64,000 bases of DNA from Dermatemys mawii (GCA_007922305.1 ML677358.1:9922576-9986575), one strand, 5' to 3'; counted from the stretch's first letter, positions 10,830 through 22,988 are shown. Numbers and translations: made by a program. The notes: generated by a model not told the origin, from the letters alone.

Positions 10830-11390
10830 AGGATAGTTCAGTTAGCACAGAACATAGCTGAACGCTCTTATAAAGGCGAACCTGCAGGTTGTTCTGCACA
10901 AGATCATCCTTGAGGCTGAGCAGAGCCCCATTGTAGTCAGGGATCCACCTATATGAAACAGTTTGTAGAATTGGGGCTTATTGATGTTTTATGCATGGGA
11001 CATATTAGATCAGTGCTCCAGAAACTACACTGATTCCCAGTCACTGGTTTTTATCTATAAGTCTACATAGTCTAAGCCCTCTGTATTCCTATACCCTCAC
11101 TGAGTTGTAACCCAGCTGTTGAGATCAGCTGGGACTTTCAAGATGACAGAACAGTCTACTCCTAACCTCCAAACATACAGATCTAGAGTTCCAGCGGAGA
11201 GTCCTTGGCTTTGGAAATTGCTCACCACTTGGTATGACAGAACCCACACAAGCTTACTGACCTTCTGGGCATTTTCCAAGGACTGTACACCATACTCAGG
11301 CTTTTCCTGTGGGGTGATTTTGAGTGGGCACCAAAGGTTCATGATGTGTATATGGGAAGTTCTTCACGATTGCTTTGTCTGTGGTTAATA
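10830..11390 (+). pseudogene. LINE reverse transcriptase C-terminal remnant
   Basis: Translations in shifting frames give VLQKLH-FPVTGFYL and later SRVPAESPWLWKLLTTW. These match the ordered LHWLPV..RI.FK and F....P.LWN.LP blocks found after the reverse transcriptase core of CR1/L2-type LINEs. Stops and frameshifts are frequent. Together with 10245-10347 this would be one LINE copy split by the AT-rich insertion. Confidence 0.5.
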
Positions 11391-13540
11391 ATTATTTTTG
11401 CGCATGGGCCTAGAAACCACGCTGGCTGCTCTCTTAAATCACAAAAGAAAAATCCTTTCCTCTCTGCTGTACTGTCTTTCTATTAATGTATTTTCTTGCT
11501 TATTTTGCTGGGCTTCCAAGATGGAAATTTGTACCACTATTTCAGAGTTCTGAAAAATAATTATCAAAGACTAGTGGGGAAAAAAACACCAAGAAGAAAG
11601 AGGATCAATATCAGCTGGTTCTGTCCATGCCCTATGTTATATTGGCTAGAACTTGAAGTTGGCTTCATCAGTTTTGTGAAGGTGAGACTAAATAGCTAAA
11701 TAGTTCCATACTTCCGGGAGATTATGTACATAAGAGGAAAATAAAGACGGCAGATGGCATGCAAATACCTGTGGGTGATCAAGTAACCCAACCCATCCTC
11801 TGGCTTTAAAAAACTCTGAGTCAGGATTTTTCTATTCAAACAAATGTCCTGAAAAATCATTTTTGGGGGGTTGCACACCCAGTCTTATTCAATCTCCATT
11901 TGGGGCTGTTGTCACAGGGTGATGGAGAATCTCCTGATTCACGAAGACAGGAGATTAAAAGAGACAGAAGGAGAGACAGAGCAAAATGAGACCACAGCGA
12001 GAGCTCGTTAATTCACACCAGCAATGCATTGTGAATGAACAACTTTTGCACGATATTAAAGCAAGTACCATGCAACATAGAATGTAGTTGGTTCATCTAG
12101 TTTCTCACTTGTAGGTGAGTTGTAATTGTGATAGTCATAATGCACGTAGCATGGTATATTTTAGATAATTAAACAAGTTTCATGAGATACTGATACCATA
12201 CTCAGATATGACATCTTTTTCTGGGAACTACACATGAACAGCCAGTTTTTGGTACTAATTTTAATTTCAAGAAAATAGGTGCATGGTAGCATGCCTAATT
12301 TATGGTTTGTTACCATGGCTTTGTACAAACCAAGTATTACCCTGCTGGTCTAAATTATACCGCCTATTACTGGCCTCCAAAGGGCTATTAAACCAGTGGG
12401 GATCACTGGAGCGCAGTGCAACCTGGCCATATCCCATTCCACCATAACTCTTTACTACTACTCTCCCATGGAGCTAAGGATTCCCCCCAGCTACCCACTT
12501 AGGGCAATTTAGGGCCTATGCATCATATCAGTCATGTGTAAATCTGATTTTGAGACTTAAATGGTGTAGCCCCTCTGCAGAGGGTTGGACTGCACCTCCA
12601 AAAGAAAAGTGGATTGAACAGTAAAACTCCCCTGAAAATTCAGTGGGCAGAGGACTTCTGGGTACTTAGCGAGAGTGAAAGAGAATTCAGTAGCTTGGTC
12701 AAATGTATTACAAAATGTTCTCCGCTCCAAAAATAAACCAAAAGGAGACAGTTGATAGCAACTGCATCTGACGTACGAATCAGTGATCCCTGCATTAAAC
12801 AAAAAGGGAGCAACACAAAATCAAAGTTAGTCTGCAAGGATGGGCCAAGCTTAAAGAGCTGCCTTGGGAAAGGAAAGGAAAGAGTGGCCTATTCCTTGGA
12901 GCTGAGTGTGTGGATATGACACTGTGCAATGGCTGAAAGGCAGGACACATTGGGTTGGAAGAGGGAAGGAATTAGCTGCAAGAGGAGAATATCAGACTGC
13001 AGCATTTTTCAGAAAAAGGGACACCACAGGGATACACTAAATGACAGATATGCCATCAATTTAGGGTACGCACACAATGGACCTGGTCCATGACGGGCTC
13101 CCAAGCACTTTGAGGATGATGATTAATGACTACGATACCAACACCAAGAACAACAGCAATAATAATACGTTTAAACCAACGACGTTGCAAATCCAACCAC
13201 CCATTGTAAGTTTAACTACCGTAAGGGAGCTCTGATAAGCAACATCCTGTCTCCTTGTATCTCCTAAACATGCTACATTCTTGGGCTGAGACTCACTTTC
13301 TTTTAACTAGTGCCGAAGGACCTTTAATTGAATGTGCAAGCCTTTGAATGTTAATCATTCCAAAGCTAGAATGTGAAAGTCACATAGCTGCGTGGCAGCA
13401 TGTAGGTGGATTTTAGGTCAGGCCTCTTAATCATAAGGCAAACACAAGACTTTGTCCACAAAAGGAGGCTCACATGCTCAGCACAGAATGAAACCAAAAT
13501 AGTTGATTAGAGGCGTGCCATGGCCGACGTGTTGCAGCTG
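11391..13540. other. Unassigned sequence
   Basis: No gene was recognised. A perfect 9-bp hairpin stem (AATCTCCTG at 11928-11936 against CAGGAGATT at 11948-11956) stands alone. The 12.3-12.6 kb part is slightly richer in GC but has no recognisable family. Confidence 0.4.
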
Positions 13541-13730
13541 TGCCTTCAATCTGCCATTACCCGCCTTCTCCAAGTGTAAATCATCACCCTTTTCCTTTTT
13601 AACATAACAGTCTTGTCATTTAAAAGCTCCAAGAGCTGAGAAAAAAGTCGCTTTGTTTAGAGCAAACATTAAAACAAATGATGAGCATTTAATAAATGGG
13701 GGAAAAAAAGTCTGTTGATCAGAACAGAAT
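13541..13730. other. Repeat-free block, possible conserved non-coding element
   Basis: This stretch has no repeat phrases and no reading frame of note. It contains CAGCTG, ATTACCCGCC and TTTAATAAATG words of the kind seen in vertebrate enhancers. Conservation cannot be judged from one sequence, so this is a suggestion only. Confidence 0.2.
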
Positions 13731-13999
13731 TTTTTCCCTTTAAACATCCAAATAATAGCCCCAAAGGTCACTTTATACTGGTGTGTTTGGAGATATGCCT
13801 TTGTCAGGCTGATTGCGCTCTCTGTCTCTCTCTCTCTCAGGCTGGCCAGTAGGCCGAAGTAACATTCATTCGGCCAGAGCCTTATACAAGGCTCAGATAT
13901 ATAGAATGCAAATCAGGGTGCAGCGTATAAAGCTTGGTAAATCCCTCGCCTGCTGGTGCTGCTCTGGCCTTTTCTCCTCCATACACTGCGGGGTGGGGA

Positions 14000-14230
14000 G
14001 GTATCGAACTAAGATACACAACTTCAGCTATGCTGTTTGCATAGCTGACATCGAAGTATCTTAGTTTGACTTACCTGGCTGTCCCCACGGTGGCAGGTCA
14101 ACCGCGGCTGCTCTCTGCCGACTCTGCTTACTCTTCCTGCCGAGGTGGAGGACAGCCGTCAATTCAGGGATCGATTTAGCACGTCTAGAGGAGATGCGAT
14201 AAATCGATCCCTGATACACTGAGTGCTACG
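14000..14230. repeat. Hairpin-rich MITE-like element
   Basis: Two inverted repeats are visible. AACTAAGATAC at 14007 pairs with GTATCTTAGTT ending at 14066, with inner words CAGCTATGC and GCATAGCTG also pairing. Further on, TCAGGGATCGATTTA at 14164 pairs with TAAATCGATCCCTGA ending near 14215, around an inner GTCTAGA. The sequence resembles a family common in turtle genomes. No coding region is present. Confidence 0.6.
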
Positions 14231-14911
14231 TGTGATCTGGCGGGTGGTGCAGCCGTACCCCCTGTTTTGCTGATTAATGATGGCTAGAGGAAGACTGGAG
14301 GGATGGTGAGCTCAGACTTTAATCATTCAGTGGGAGTTGAGGGTGCCCAGTACTTTGCAGAATCAGGCATATAATCATCACTTTAGCTCAGATATCAGCC
14401 TTCTTCCTTGTGAATCCATCCTTATGGAAAATATCTTATGGCCGTCTCTAGCGTTTCAAATGTACAAACGCCTTAGGATTAACTGCTCCCAACGAATGCC
14501 ACAACATTTTGGCTCTAACAATATGCAGGTATATTTCATGCCAGTTATCTGAAGGTTAAGGAATAACACTGAGGAATACATAATGCACACCGTCATGTCC
14601 TCCTGCAAACATGTAGAAGTGGAGAGTGTTCTATCGCTCTGTGAATGAAAAGGAATAAGCACACAACAGAAGAACTGTTTTTGGAGATCAGGCCGGGAGC
14701 ACATACGTAATGTTCTAAGCCATTAAAATATTGCCTTTAATACTAGCTTAGTAAGTGCATTTTATTGATAAGTTCCAATGCTTTCTTGCAACTCATGAAA
14801 TTTCCTTTCTGGGAAAGTTCAGATCCACATCTGGACCTGAACTTTGTGGCTCAGGCTCATCTTCTTCCCCTTATCCCATCACCTGGTGCAGGTGGTCATG
14901 CAAACATCTGC
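14231..14911. other. Unassigned sequence
   Basis: No gene was recognised. Frames of 71 and 82 codons overlap on opposite strands here and carry no known motif. Confidence 0.4.
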
Positions 14912-15485
14912 CATCATCATCATCATCCATCCAACGCAGCCGTAGGTTCCACCTGCTTAACATCTGCTTTAATGCAATCCACCCATCACTGCCTCAGCAT
15001 TCCTTATCTCTTTCTAACCATTCTCTCCTGCCATGCTGTCTTCACAAGGTCCTTGTCAGTCATCCTCTGTATGCATCTGGACCAGGAAAGCCGTGCTTCC
15101 TGGAGCCTGTCAGCCATATCATGGACTTTGAATTCCATTCTAATGCTTTCATTTTAAAGTCTGTCCCTTTGTGTAACTCCTTTTTATGAACACAGACATC
15201 TCATCTCAAACACCTGTAGGCACTGAACTGAACCGCTCTTTCCTGTCTTTTTCAGTTGGGCTTTCAGTCTCAGTGGCTTACGCTTGTCATACACAACAGC
15301 TGAGATGCTCTTCCAGCCCTCCACAGTCTGGATGGTATTTAACATTCAAACTCACCCTCTTCTGTAATTCAGTTCCAAGGTACTTGAACTTGTCAGTCTG
15401 GTTTAGTTGTGCTCCATTAATCTTTATACCCATTTTCCCTGTGGCACCTCAGCTAATGACCCACATGAGCTCATTCTTAGGGCAT
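14912..15485 (-). pseudogene. RTE-type LINE reverse transcriptase C-terminus and 3' end
   Basis: On the minus strand, translation in shifting frames gives MGIKINGAQLNQTDKFKYLG, then WKSISAVVYDKRKPLRLK, then RLQEARLSWSRCIQRMTDKD and WVDCIKADVKQ. These match, in order, the KING..L..VDKFKYLGS, WK..S.V.YDK..PL.LKG, KLQE.RL.WYGHV.R and W.DC.K.DMK blocks of RTE-clade LINEs. The copy ends in a (TGA)n tail (CATCATCATCATCATCC on the plus strand at 14912), also typical of RTE 3' ends. Stops and frameshifts show it is dead; the 5' part is missing. A 144-codon plus-strand frame at 14755-15189 is an antisense shadow of it. Confidence 0.75.
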
Positions 15486-15902
15486 AGTTACCCTTGCAGA
15501 TGTAGAGCACTTTGGGTTAAACCAGCCTTCAGAGAGCACATTTGGGAGAGTGACGCAGTCTGTCTACACTGACAGATGCAAGCGCACTGGCATGGCCACA
15601 TTTGCGGCACTTGAAGCGGCATTGTTCACACCAGCAAGAGCAACGATTCCCCTACACTTCAAGAGGGTAAGCACAGTCTACACAATAGCATCACTGGCCT
15701 GCCCCAAAGCGAGTGAACATAACCCACGGGAGCCCCAAAATAGTGAGTAAACAGAGGGTCAAGGGGGACTGATTGTTTCATGTACTGTCCTCCGGGTTTC
15801 TGTGCTTTGAGGAGAGCCAACAGTTGCAGGAGGCACCTACACTGAACACTGTCCCAACATTTTCCACAGGAGTTTGTCCTGGAAAATATTGCGCTGCTGA
15901 GG
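15486..15902. other. Unassigned sequence, possibly repeat-derived
   Basis: The stretch is richer in CG dinucleotides than its surroundings (GCAAGCGCACTGG, TTTGCGGCACTTG), a feature of recently methylated or repeat DNA. A word pair CTGTCTACACTGACAG / CAGTCTACACAATAG resembles turtle MITE termini. I could not bound an element. Confidence 0.3.
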
Positions 15903-16172
15903 GTGACCGGGGAAGCAAGGGAGGGTCTTCTACTACAATGGGGCTTCCGCGCTGGCCCATATGAAGCTTGCCTGTGTGCAGCAATGGTTCCCCCACCCCT
16001 CACTGCACAGTTGTGTGGACATGTTAGCCTTACTGGAACAAGGACCACCGTGGCTCTCCCAATAAATCTGCGCAAGCGCATTGCCCACGTTCTGGATGAG
16101 ACCTTTGAAGAGATCACTGAGGCCGATTACTGGGATGTGATAGAGCACATAAACACCCTACTCAGCATCTAG
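15903..16172 (+). pseudogene. 89-codon ORF of unknown origin, possible transposon remnant
   Basis: The C-terminal part reads LRKRIAHVLDETFEEITEAD, then YWDVIEHINTLLSI and a stop. It looks like an amphipathic acidic helix, unlike the shadow frames around it. The surrounding DNA (GGCATGCATGCAGCCC after the stop) seems familiar from multicopy turtle sequence that may belong to a Harbinger-type transposon, but I cannot confirm that. There is no promoter, splice context or full domain. A 152-codon frame lies on the opposite strand at 15659-16117 and shows no motif. Confidence 0.25.
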
Positions 16173-17489
16173 GCATGCATGCAGCCCAAACCCTCCTTGC
16201 CCCAAGAGCCCGCACCCAAAAACTGCTTTCCCGAAAAAAAAAAGCCATTTACTGGGATCCTCCTCTTGTGTTTGTCCTTCCCCAGGCAAGGATATTGTTC
16301 TCTCTCTCTCATCTGTACTGTACTGTGCTGATGACCTATTAATGTGTCTATTAGGCATCCCTGTGCAGATCAATGACTTTCTTGTTGCACACAGCTATGC
16401 ATTTACAAAGAAAAGCACAGATGGATATATTCTTATTCAGGAGCTGAATGCCTTCCAGCTCCCTATTATTGCTGGAGTTCAACTCACTGCTGCTCCTGGC
16501 TTATTCCACCGCTGACACTGACATTAATTGTTTTGGTCATAGAGTAGTTCTATCAGCTGCAGGCCTGCGTTATAAGTCCTCTACTGATGCCAAGGTATTT
16601 CCTGTAGGCATTTCAGCTTATTGCTTTGTCTGGCACCTCCATTGGCACTTACACATTTCTTCGGGCTTAGCTTGCTCTGGGTGTATTTATATGCGAGAGG
16701 ATGATGTGGCTTAGTTCTTCTTAAGATTAAAAATACTCCTGGCTGGGAACTAAGCAGTTAGATTTCTCTTTTACCTCTGCCCAGGTTTTTGGTGTGCTCT
16801 CATTCTTATGGGATCAACCTCAGGGAAGCCGTGCTTCTGTGATGACAGGTTGCACAAGTTAGCTGTGGCAATGAAGTATGCGTTTGTTGGCCACGAAGGG
16901 TGACATTTTGTGCTGGCGGCAACCTCGACTCACTGGAAGATGTTTGTAAGGCAAAGGGGAAAAAAGCAAAGAACAAAAAACTTTGCGCATTATTTTCAGC
17001 CCATGCTTGGCTTCCAACAGATCAGTATGTTATGGCCAACAGGCAGAAGAAGGATGGTGGAACTGTGATATCAGAGGTTAACACAGCCATTCCACTGGTT
17101 AAGCTCTGTAAAAGATGTTTTGAATTTCATATAGTATGCTAAAAAAGTCATATTCTCCTGCTGTGATGCCACAGTCATGAAATATAGCTCACCGCTGTCA
17201 TCACATCTCTGGTATACAGTCACACTGTCTGATTTCCAGAGGTGCTGAGTCTCCGCAGCTCCTATTGAGAGAACAAACCTTTCATTAAGAAACCCCAAAC
17301 CATGGGAAACTTGGCTTGATTTGGGCCTCCACATGGAAACAAAACTAACTGGGTTACATGCACATAATCTGAGCTCAAAAACATTTCATTGAAACAAAAT
17401 GCAAAATGTTCTGCTGCATCTGGGGAGATATGAATTTTAAGAGACTTTTGTGGGTTCCTTTTGAAACTTCATTCCAGAGGTCAGATGAC
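16173..17489. other. Unassigned sequence
   Basis: No gene or bounded repeat was recognised. Several frames of 80-90 codons lack known motifs. Confidence 0.4.
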
Positions 17490-17888
17490 TGATGTCCTAC
17501 ATTAAGAAGAGTCTTACAGGTAAGACCAAGAAGATTGTAATTCATGAACTAGAAGAGGAGGACCCAGTGGAGGGACTCAGATGATGGGGATGACATGGTC
17601 ATAGGATGGGTCAGAAAGATGATCTTTCTTAGTAGCTGTATTTTAAATGGACCTGAAGAACTGTGTGTCAGCCAGGCCAAGAAAATGAGAAATTACAGTA
17701 GTCAAGATGGGAATAGACAAGGGTCTGAACAAGAATTTTGGCTGTGTTAGTGGAGAGAAAAGGCTGGATCTTAGAAACATCATAGAGGATGATGAAGGAA
17801 GGTTTTGAAACAGGGTGGATCGGTGGGACAAGATGGGAGTTGGAGTCAAAGATAACCAATTTACAGGTCTGGGCTGTAGACAGATTCT
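17490..17888 (-). pseudogene. L2-like LINE reverse transcriptase fragment
   Basis: The minus-strand frame at 17668-17859 gives VIFDSNSHL, DVSKIQPFLSTNTAKILVQ and TLVYSHLDYCNFSFSW. These match the LGV.FDS.LSF, IRPFLS...A..LVQALV.SRLDYCNSLL blocks downstream of the reverse transcriptase active site in L2/CR1-type LINEs. Further towards 17500, a second frame gives SESLHWVLLF, matching the SLHWLPV block. The spacing is right for a single decayed copy. It is 5'-truncated and has lost its active-site half. Confidence 0.7.
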
Positions 17889-20800
17889 GCAGACATGGTT
17901 TGACTTTTCAGTCTCCGTGAGAGCTGCAAAATGGACATTTTGAGCTGCAGAGCTTCTCAAGCAATCAGGTCACAAACAGAAAGTATGAACTAGGGCATTT
18001 TTCACATTCAAATCACCCCAAAGTTTTACTGAAACTTTCAAACTTCATCAGTCAGCCAGTCATCTCAACATTCAACTTTGGGATGCTATGATGTAAGGGA
18101 AAAGTTAAGCCCAGAAGGAACTGATTGGAGAAAGTTATAAACATTAATAAAATGGGGGTTCCAATGGGAATGGAGTTTTGATTCATACCATGGATCCCGG
18201 TGAATATTAAAGCAGACTTAATAAGGGCAGGTGACCAAAAGAGTCTGAATTTCAGGCTGATGAGTATTTTATTACCCCCGTATCTTAAAAAAAGAAAATC
18301 CTTTCCCTATAACCATCCCATCCCTTTAATCTCCAAGTTTACTGCAGTCAGTTGCATGAAAACTTTTCTTTGTGAATCAAAAGGATATTCTCCGGCTTCT
18401 CTCCCACAGAATTTAATCTCTTCTTTTGTTTTACCATGTGGTTGTGTAAGCAGTTCCCTGGAAAAAAAAGAGGCACTAGCAGTACATAATTAAAGGAAAC
18501 ATTTGGTACTAATAATTGATCATATCACTTAGCTGGCCTCTTTCAGTTCTTTGTGTGATATTCATCATCTGCCCATTTAAAGTGGGTTAATGACAAGGTC
18601 CCTCCATCACAATTAGGTCCTTGGATGTTTTACGTCTTATGTTACACCACATGTTATGATGCTTTGTGCACTTGTTGGCTAGGAGGGGCTGACACAAACC
18701 TTCAGAACATGCGCTGACAATGCTGACATGGCAGTGAACATGTTTACGATGAGTAATCATTGAAGGGAGGGGTCATTTTCTACTTCTGACAAAAGCAGGT
18801 CGATATGCTTAGTAAGATTACATCTTTAACACTAACAGCCCATCATGGGCAATACAATGCGAAACACCTGTTCCTCAAGTCATAATAAAAATAAAATAAA
18901 AATATATGGCGAAAAAAGGAAAAGGAAAAGTAGGTATAGACTAGCTCATTGGCAAGTTCCCAGAGTGACACTGTGATTTGAGGATCAATACCTAAATCCC
19001 TTTGAATATATGGCGCTTGGTGTCTGCCCCAATGAGCGTGCAAGCTGATTGGAGACAAAATGCAGCAGGTGAGCGCAGTAAAGCAACAGAAGGAACAAGG
19101 GTAGGTAGATGGGTATAATGGCCATATGATCACATGATAACATTGGATAACTATGTATACAGCTTGATGGTTTGACGGTACAGCATTATTTTTTTAAAAA
19201 AATCATCCTGCTATCCTCAATCACCCTTCTACCTGGCCATCTGCACGGCTGATTGCTGTAGATGTCAAAGCACAGGTGGGGGGCTTGTGGAAGGACTTGA
19301 AGGAGGAGAGCATGGTGACCTGCTGGACTAGTTCAGGGAGAACAAACCATGTGTAAGAGGCACCGCGGAGGCATTTGTTCAAGATGTCAACAAATGAGTG
19401 TACAAGAGCTGTACACTCTTCATTTAACTCCGCACATGAAAACCAGTTGACCTGTTCTGGTCTCACCTTTGCCACTTGGCTGATCACAAGAGAAGGCACT
19501 GCCATTTGTATAATTCATCAGCAGGGAATCTGCAACCTAATTCAGTGCAGCTTCCTAGTAATAGGCACAGCAGTTTACTGCATATATGATCCAGAGCTGA
19601 TTTTGGAACTGTGTTCACTGATTACAAAAAGCACTTCATCTGGGGTTAAGTAGTTAATGAAATTATAATCAAGTAGGGATTAGCCTACCCATCTTCATGT
19701 TGTCATTTTAAGGCCTTGTTTACTTTGTTTTCTTCTAACTTGGAATGCTGTTTCATTTACTAACTTCTTATTTGCTTTACTCACAGATCACTTACCTATC
19801 ACCACTAGCTACAGAACAAACAATTGCTGTACAGTAATGAATAGCAGCCCTTTTTTGTAGGCACACCTGGTTCAAACATCTAAGATAAATGGGAGTGACT
19901 TTCAAATTCTCTTCTTCTTTGCATAGCAGCAGAAAGTTTTTGACCCCTTTCCATCACATTCATGCTATGTCAGCTCTAGGGCATTCACCAAGAAGTTTGC
20001 CATTTATTCAGAAGCAAAGCACTTTCTCAAATGATGTCATGTCAAAGCAAAGTTCAAGCATGGTATCTGAATGCCTTTCCCCCTTACTTTGTTTGGCCTT
20101 GCATTATGGCAAGCCAATGACATTGTTGTGTCATACAGGCAACATTTAGCCATAGGATAATACCACTGGCTTCAGCTGAGTTGTATTAATTTACAATAGG
20201 CTTCAATTTGGGCCAATATGTATAAACTTCCCTCTGATTCTGAAAAATCAGACGAAATGCTCAAATTGTTTATGAACTAGGGCCCTGATCCGGTAACTCA
20301 CTCAGGCATGTAGTCTCATTGATTTCACATCAGTGTGTTTAAAGTTAGGCTTCTACGTAAGTGTTTTGCTAGATCCAAATCTCAGACTATAATACAATAA
20401 AAAAACAATGAAAATAAACAATTCCTTGATCAATAAAAGCATCTCACAGATGACTCTTAAAATAGATATCAAAAGGTAACTGGAAGTAGGAAGTTACCTA
20501 CTGTAAGCAAACTAGATGTTGATATAAAGCATTTAATTAAAATGGCATTAACATTTAATTGAAGCTTACTGCTTAAATGTCCTTATATACAATTAGGCAA
20601 ATAGTCTGACTCCTGCCATATGTTTTCCCAAACTTGGCTGGAAAGTAAATGAAGGACATTAATCCACACCATGTAGGAGTCAAGCAAAGGAGTTTATTAC
20701 GTACAGCACTGATGGAGTGTCACCTTGCTTATTAGGCACAGAGACTCTGTTAATTAATTGATTGCAGTGAATTATATAGATTTATCACGGGTGTGGAAAA

Positions 20801-21839
20801 ATGACGGGGTAAGCAATGCCAGACCCCTGGATAGGCCTAACACAGCAAGACAAGATAGCACAGTAGCCAGTAGTCAAAAGGTCACGCAATGTCTCTGGCC
20901 ATGGTTTCAGGTTAACAAGTTAACATGTAATTAGTACTTTAATGAACTGTATTAGTATTGTGTATATATATATATAGAATTCGAGATGGGGTCTACAGGA
21001 ATGAAGTAGTTCCTCTGATCATTTAGCAGGTACATTCCTAGGAGTTAAGCAAAGAAACAGTGTAAAGTATATGGCAATAAAAATTGTCTTTCAAGTTGCC
21101 TCTTTGTGTTTTAAGGCAGGCGCTGGTCCCTGGGAAAGTGAATTTGGGAAGAAGCCATATCTTACACTGACATGTCAATCTTTCATAAACTCAAGGTTGG
21201 TCTTGTGGGAAGAACTGCATATTACAGGAGAACTAACACAACAGGAACAGGACATCTTTGTTCCATCTGCAACTTTGAATTAGATACACTGATTTAATTA
21301 TGCTCCAACATCTGCCATTTTGCTGACTATGATTAAACAAACAAAGCAAGGTTATTTTCTGTTGATCTGCATTCTCTTAGCTAATCACTATTTGCTAGAC
21401 CTCTTGACCAAACTCTGGATTTTAGGCCTCTGAAAGCTGATGCAAAGGCATACACCAAATTGTATGCAACAGTCATGGATTTTAAACCTTCAGTAAATAA
21501 CTAGAATGAATATTATGGGCCCATTTTCTACAGTCTCATGCTTTGGGGAGTCTTTTGTTCTTGTGCAAAGTGGGTGTTGAACACCATTTCAGGTTTCCAT
21601 GTGGGAGAATTCTGATTTAGTAAGTGTTTTAATGGGCCTGTCTCTCCACTCATCTGATTGCACCAGTTTGGCAGTGCATTGCTATAACGCCATTGAGCTC
21701 AATTAAGTTAAACCAACATAAAACTGGTGAAGTGGAGTGAAGAACTAGGCCCAATTCATGTAGGTATAAATGGCCAAGAGTTGCAAGTCTGTGGAGAAGC
21801 AGATACTATGCTTTTTTAAATGGATGATCAATAGTGTAT
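17889..21839. other. Unassigned sequence, about 4 kb
   Basis: No convincing gene. A degenerate CATTGATTTCACATCAGTG palindromic fragment lies at 20278-20345. A (TA)n tract occurs at 20960-20975. The minus-strand 94-codon frame at 19221-19505 and the plus-strand 92-codon frame at 19375-19653 overlap and carry no known motif. A further GCACCAGT...ACTGGTGAAG palindromic fragment lies near 21660-21760. Confidence 0.4.
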
Positions 21840-22145
21840 TGCTAATGCCAAGAATTCCAGAATGAGGAGTCACGACCCAAAAATCACAGGACTGACTTAA
21901 AAATCATGAGATTTAAACAAAAGAATATATCTTGGGTTGTTTTTACTTTTCTCTGGTTTCTGAGCCTTTAGGTTACACCTGGGTCATGTTTTCAAACATA
22001 ACTGCTAGACACTTTCTTTGTGAGAATCTCAACTTCCTTCTTCTTCTTCTTTTTTTTTTTTTACAAAATCACTTGATTCCAGTAGCTGAGGCTTTAAGGA
22101 AAATGACAACCCTGGCAAGACTCATGATAAAATTGTGAGAGTTGG
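21840..22145. repeat. MITE-like repeat ending in GAGAGTTGGCAACA
   Basis: The segment has the order ATCACAGGACTGAC, AAAATCATGAGATTT, TCTGGTTTCTGAGCCTTTAGG, CTGGGTCATGTTTTCAA, a poly-T tract, then GCTTTAAGGAAAATGACAA and ACTCATGATAAAATTGTGAG with the end word GTTGGCAACA. It matches a repeat common in turtles whose two ends carry AGTGTTGCCAACTC-type inverted words. A second, partial copy lies at 29595. Confidence 0.6.
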
Positions 22146-22859
22146 CAACATTATTAGCAGTTTGATGTTAGCTCCAATTGTGCACACCATGGGAAATCAC
22201 AACAAAGTGTCTGCGAAATTTACCAATGATCCTTGAGTAATTAAATCAGAAAATGTATATTTATAAGAAACATATTAACATATTACACAGTATTCATTTT
22301 GATACTGCTCCCGATCCTGAAACCTTCAATACTATAAGTATTCTTCTGGTCCCTCCCAGGAAATTCTCTCTCAGCTCTCAACTGCTCCCACAGCTAAGAT
22401 GCCAGTGAACGGAAGAGCAAAGTAAACATAACCTACAGTCCTCTGCTCCCTTTTCTCCTCCCTTAGAGGGTGGAATGCCAGAGGAGGCTGTCTTACGTTG
22501 GTGGGCCAGGTGAGGTCCTCTCTCTTTCCTTTGTCTTGCTGAAAAATGGATATGTCATGTAGTTTGGATGCTCTACTGTGTAGCAAAAACAAATGTGGGT
22601 GGTTGGAAAATTCATGGGAAAATGTATGAGCATGTAAAGCTAAAAATGTAACAATAGAACCTTAAATGATCTGCCTAATCCCATATATCATCAGCAGAGG
22701 TGCCTATTTCTATGAGCATTTGAGCGCTCCTCCTTATACACCATGCTTTCTTTCTATTGATCTGTTGGCTCATCCTAAAGTGGCTATGCAGTTGAAAGGA
22801 ATAAGCATAAAAATTCAGTTCTTGCCAGCTTTTCTAATGTTCATGAACTGAACAAAGGA
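22146..22859. other. Unassigned sequence
   Basis: I see no gene or clear repeat in this stretch. Confidence 0.4.
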
Positions 22860-22988
22860 TTGGAACTAGGTTCTGTTCCTGACTCTGCCACTGACTCACT
22901 GGGGTATATCACTCTGTTTCCTCAGTTTCCCTATTTGTGAAATAGGGATAATTAGCCACTGTGATAAAGTGCTGTAACATATACAAAG
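22860..22988 (+). repeat. MIR-type SINE
   Basis: The plus strand reads TTCCTGACTCTGCCACTGAC, then TGTTTCCTCAGTTTCCCTAT and TGTGAAATAGGGATAAT, the core and 3' part of a MIR. The tRNA-like head is degraded. Confidence 0.7.

Noticed and set aside
14755..15189. A 144-codon plus-strand frame that could be taken for a gene
   Set aside because: It is antisense to the RTE-type reverse transcriptase blocks read on the minus strand and has no motif of its own.
15659..16117. A 152-codon minus-strand frame, the longest in the window
   Set aside because: It has no recognisable domain, low-quality composition and overlaps a more protein-like plus-strand frame. A length near 150 codons is possible by chance in 64 kb.
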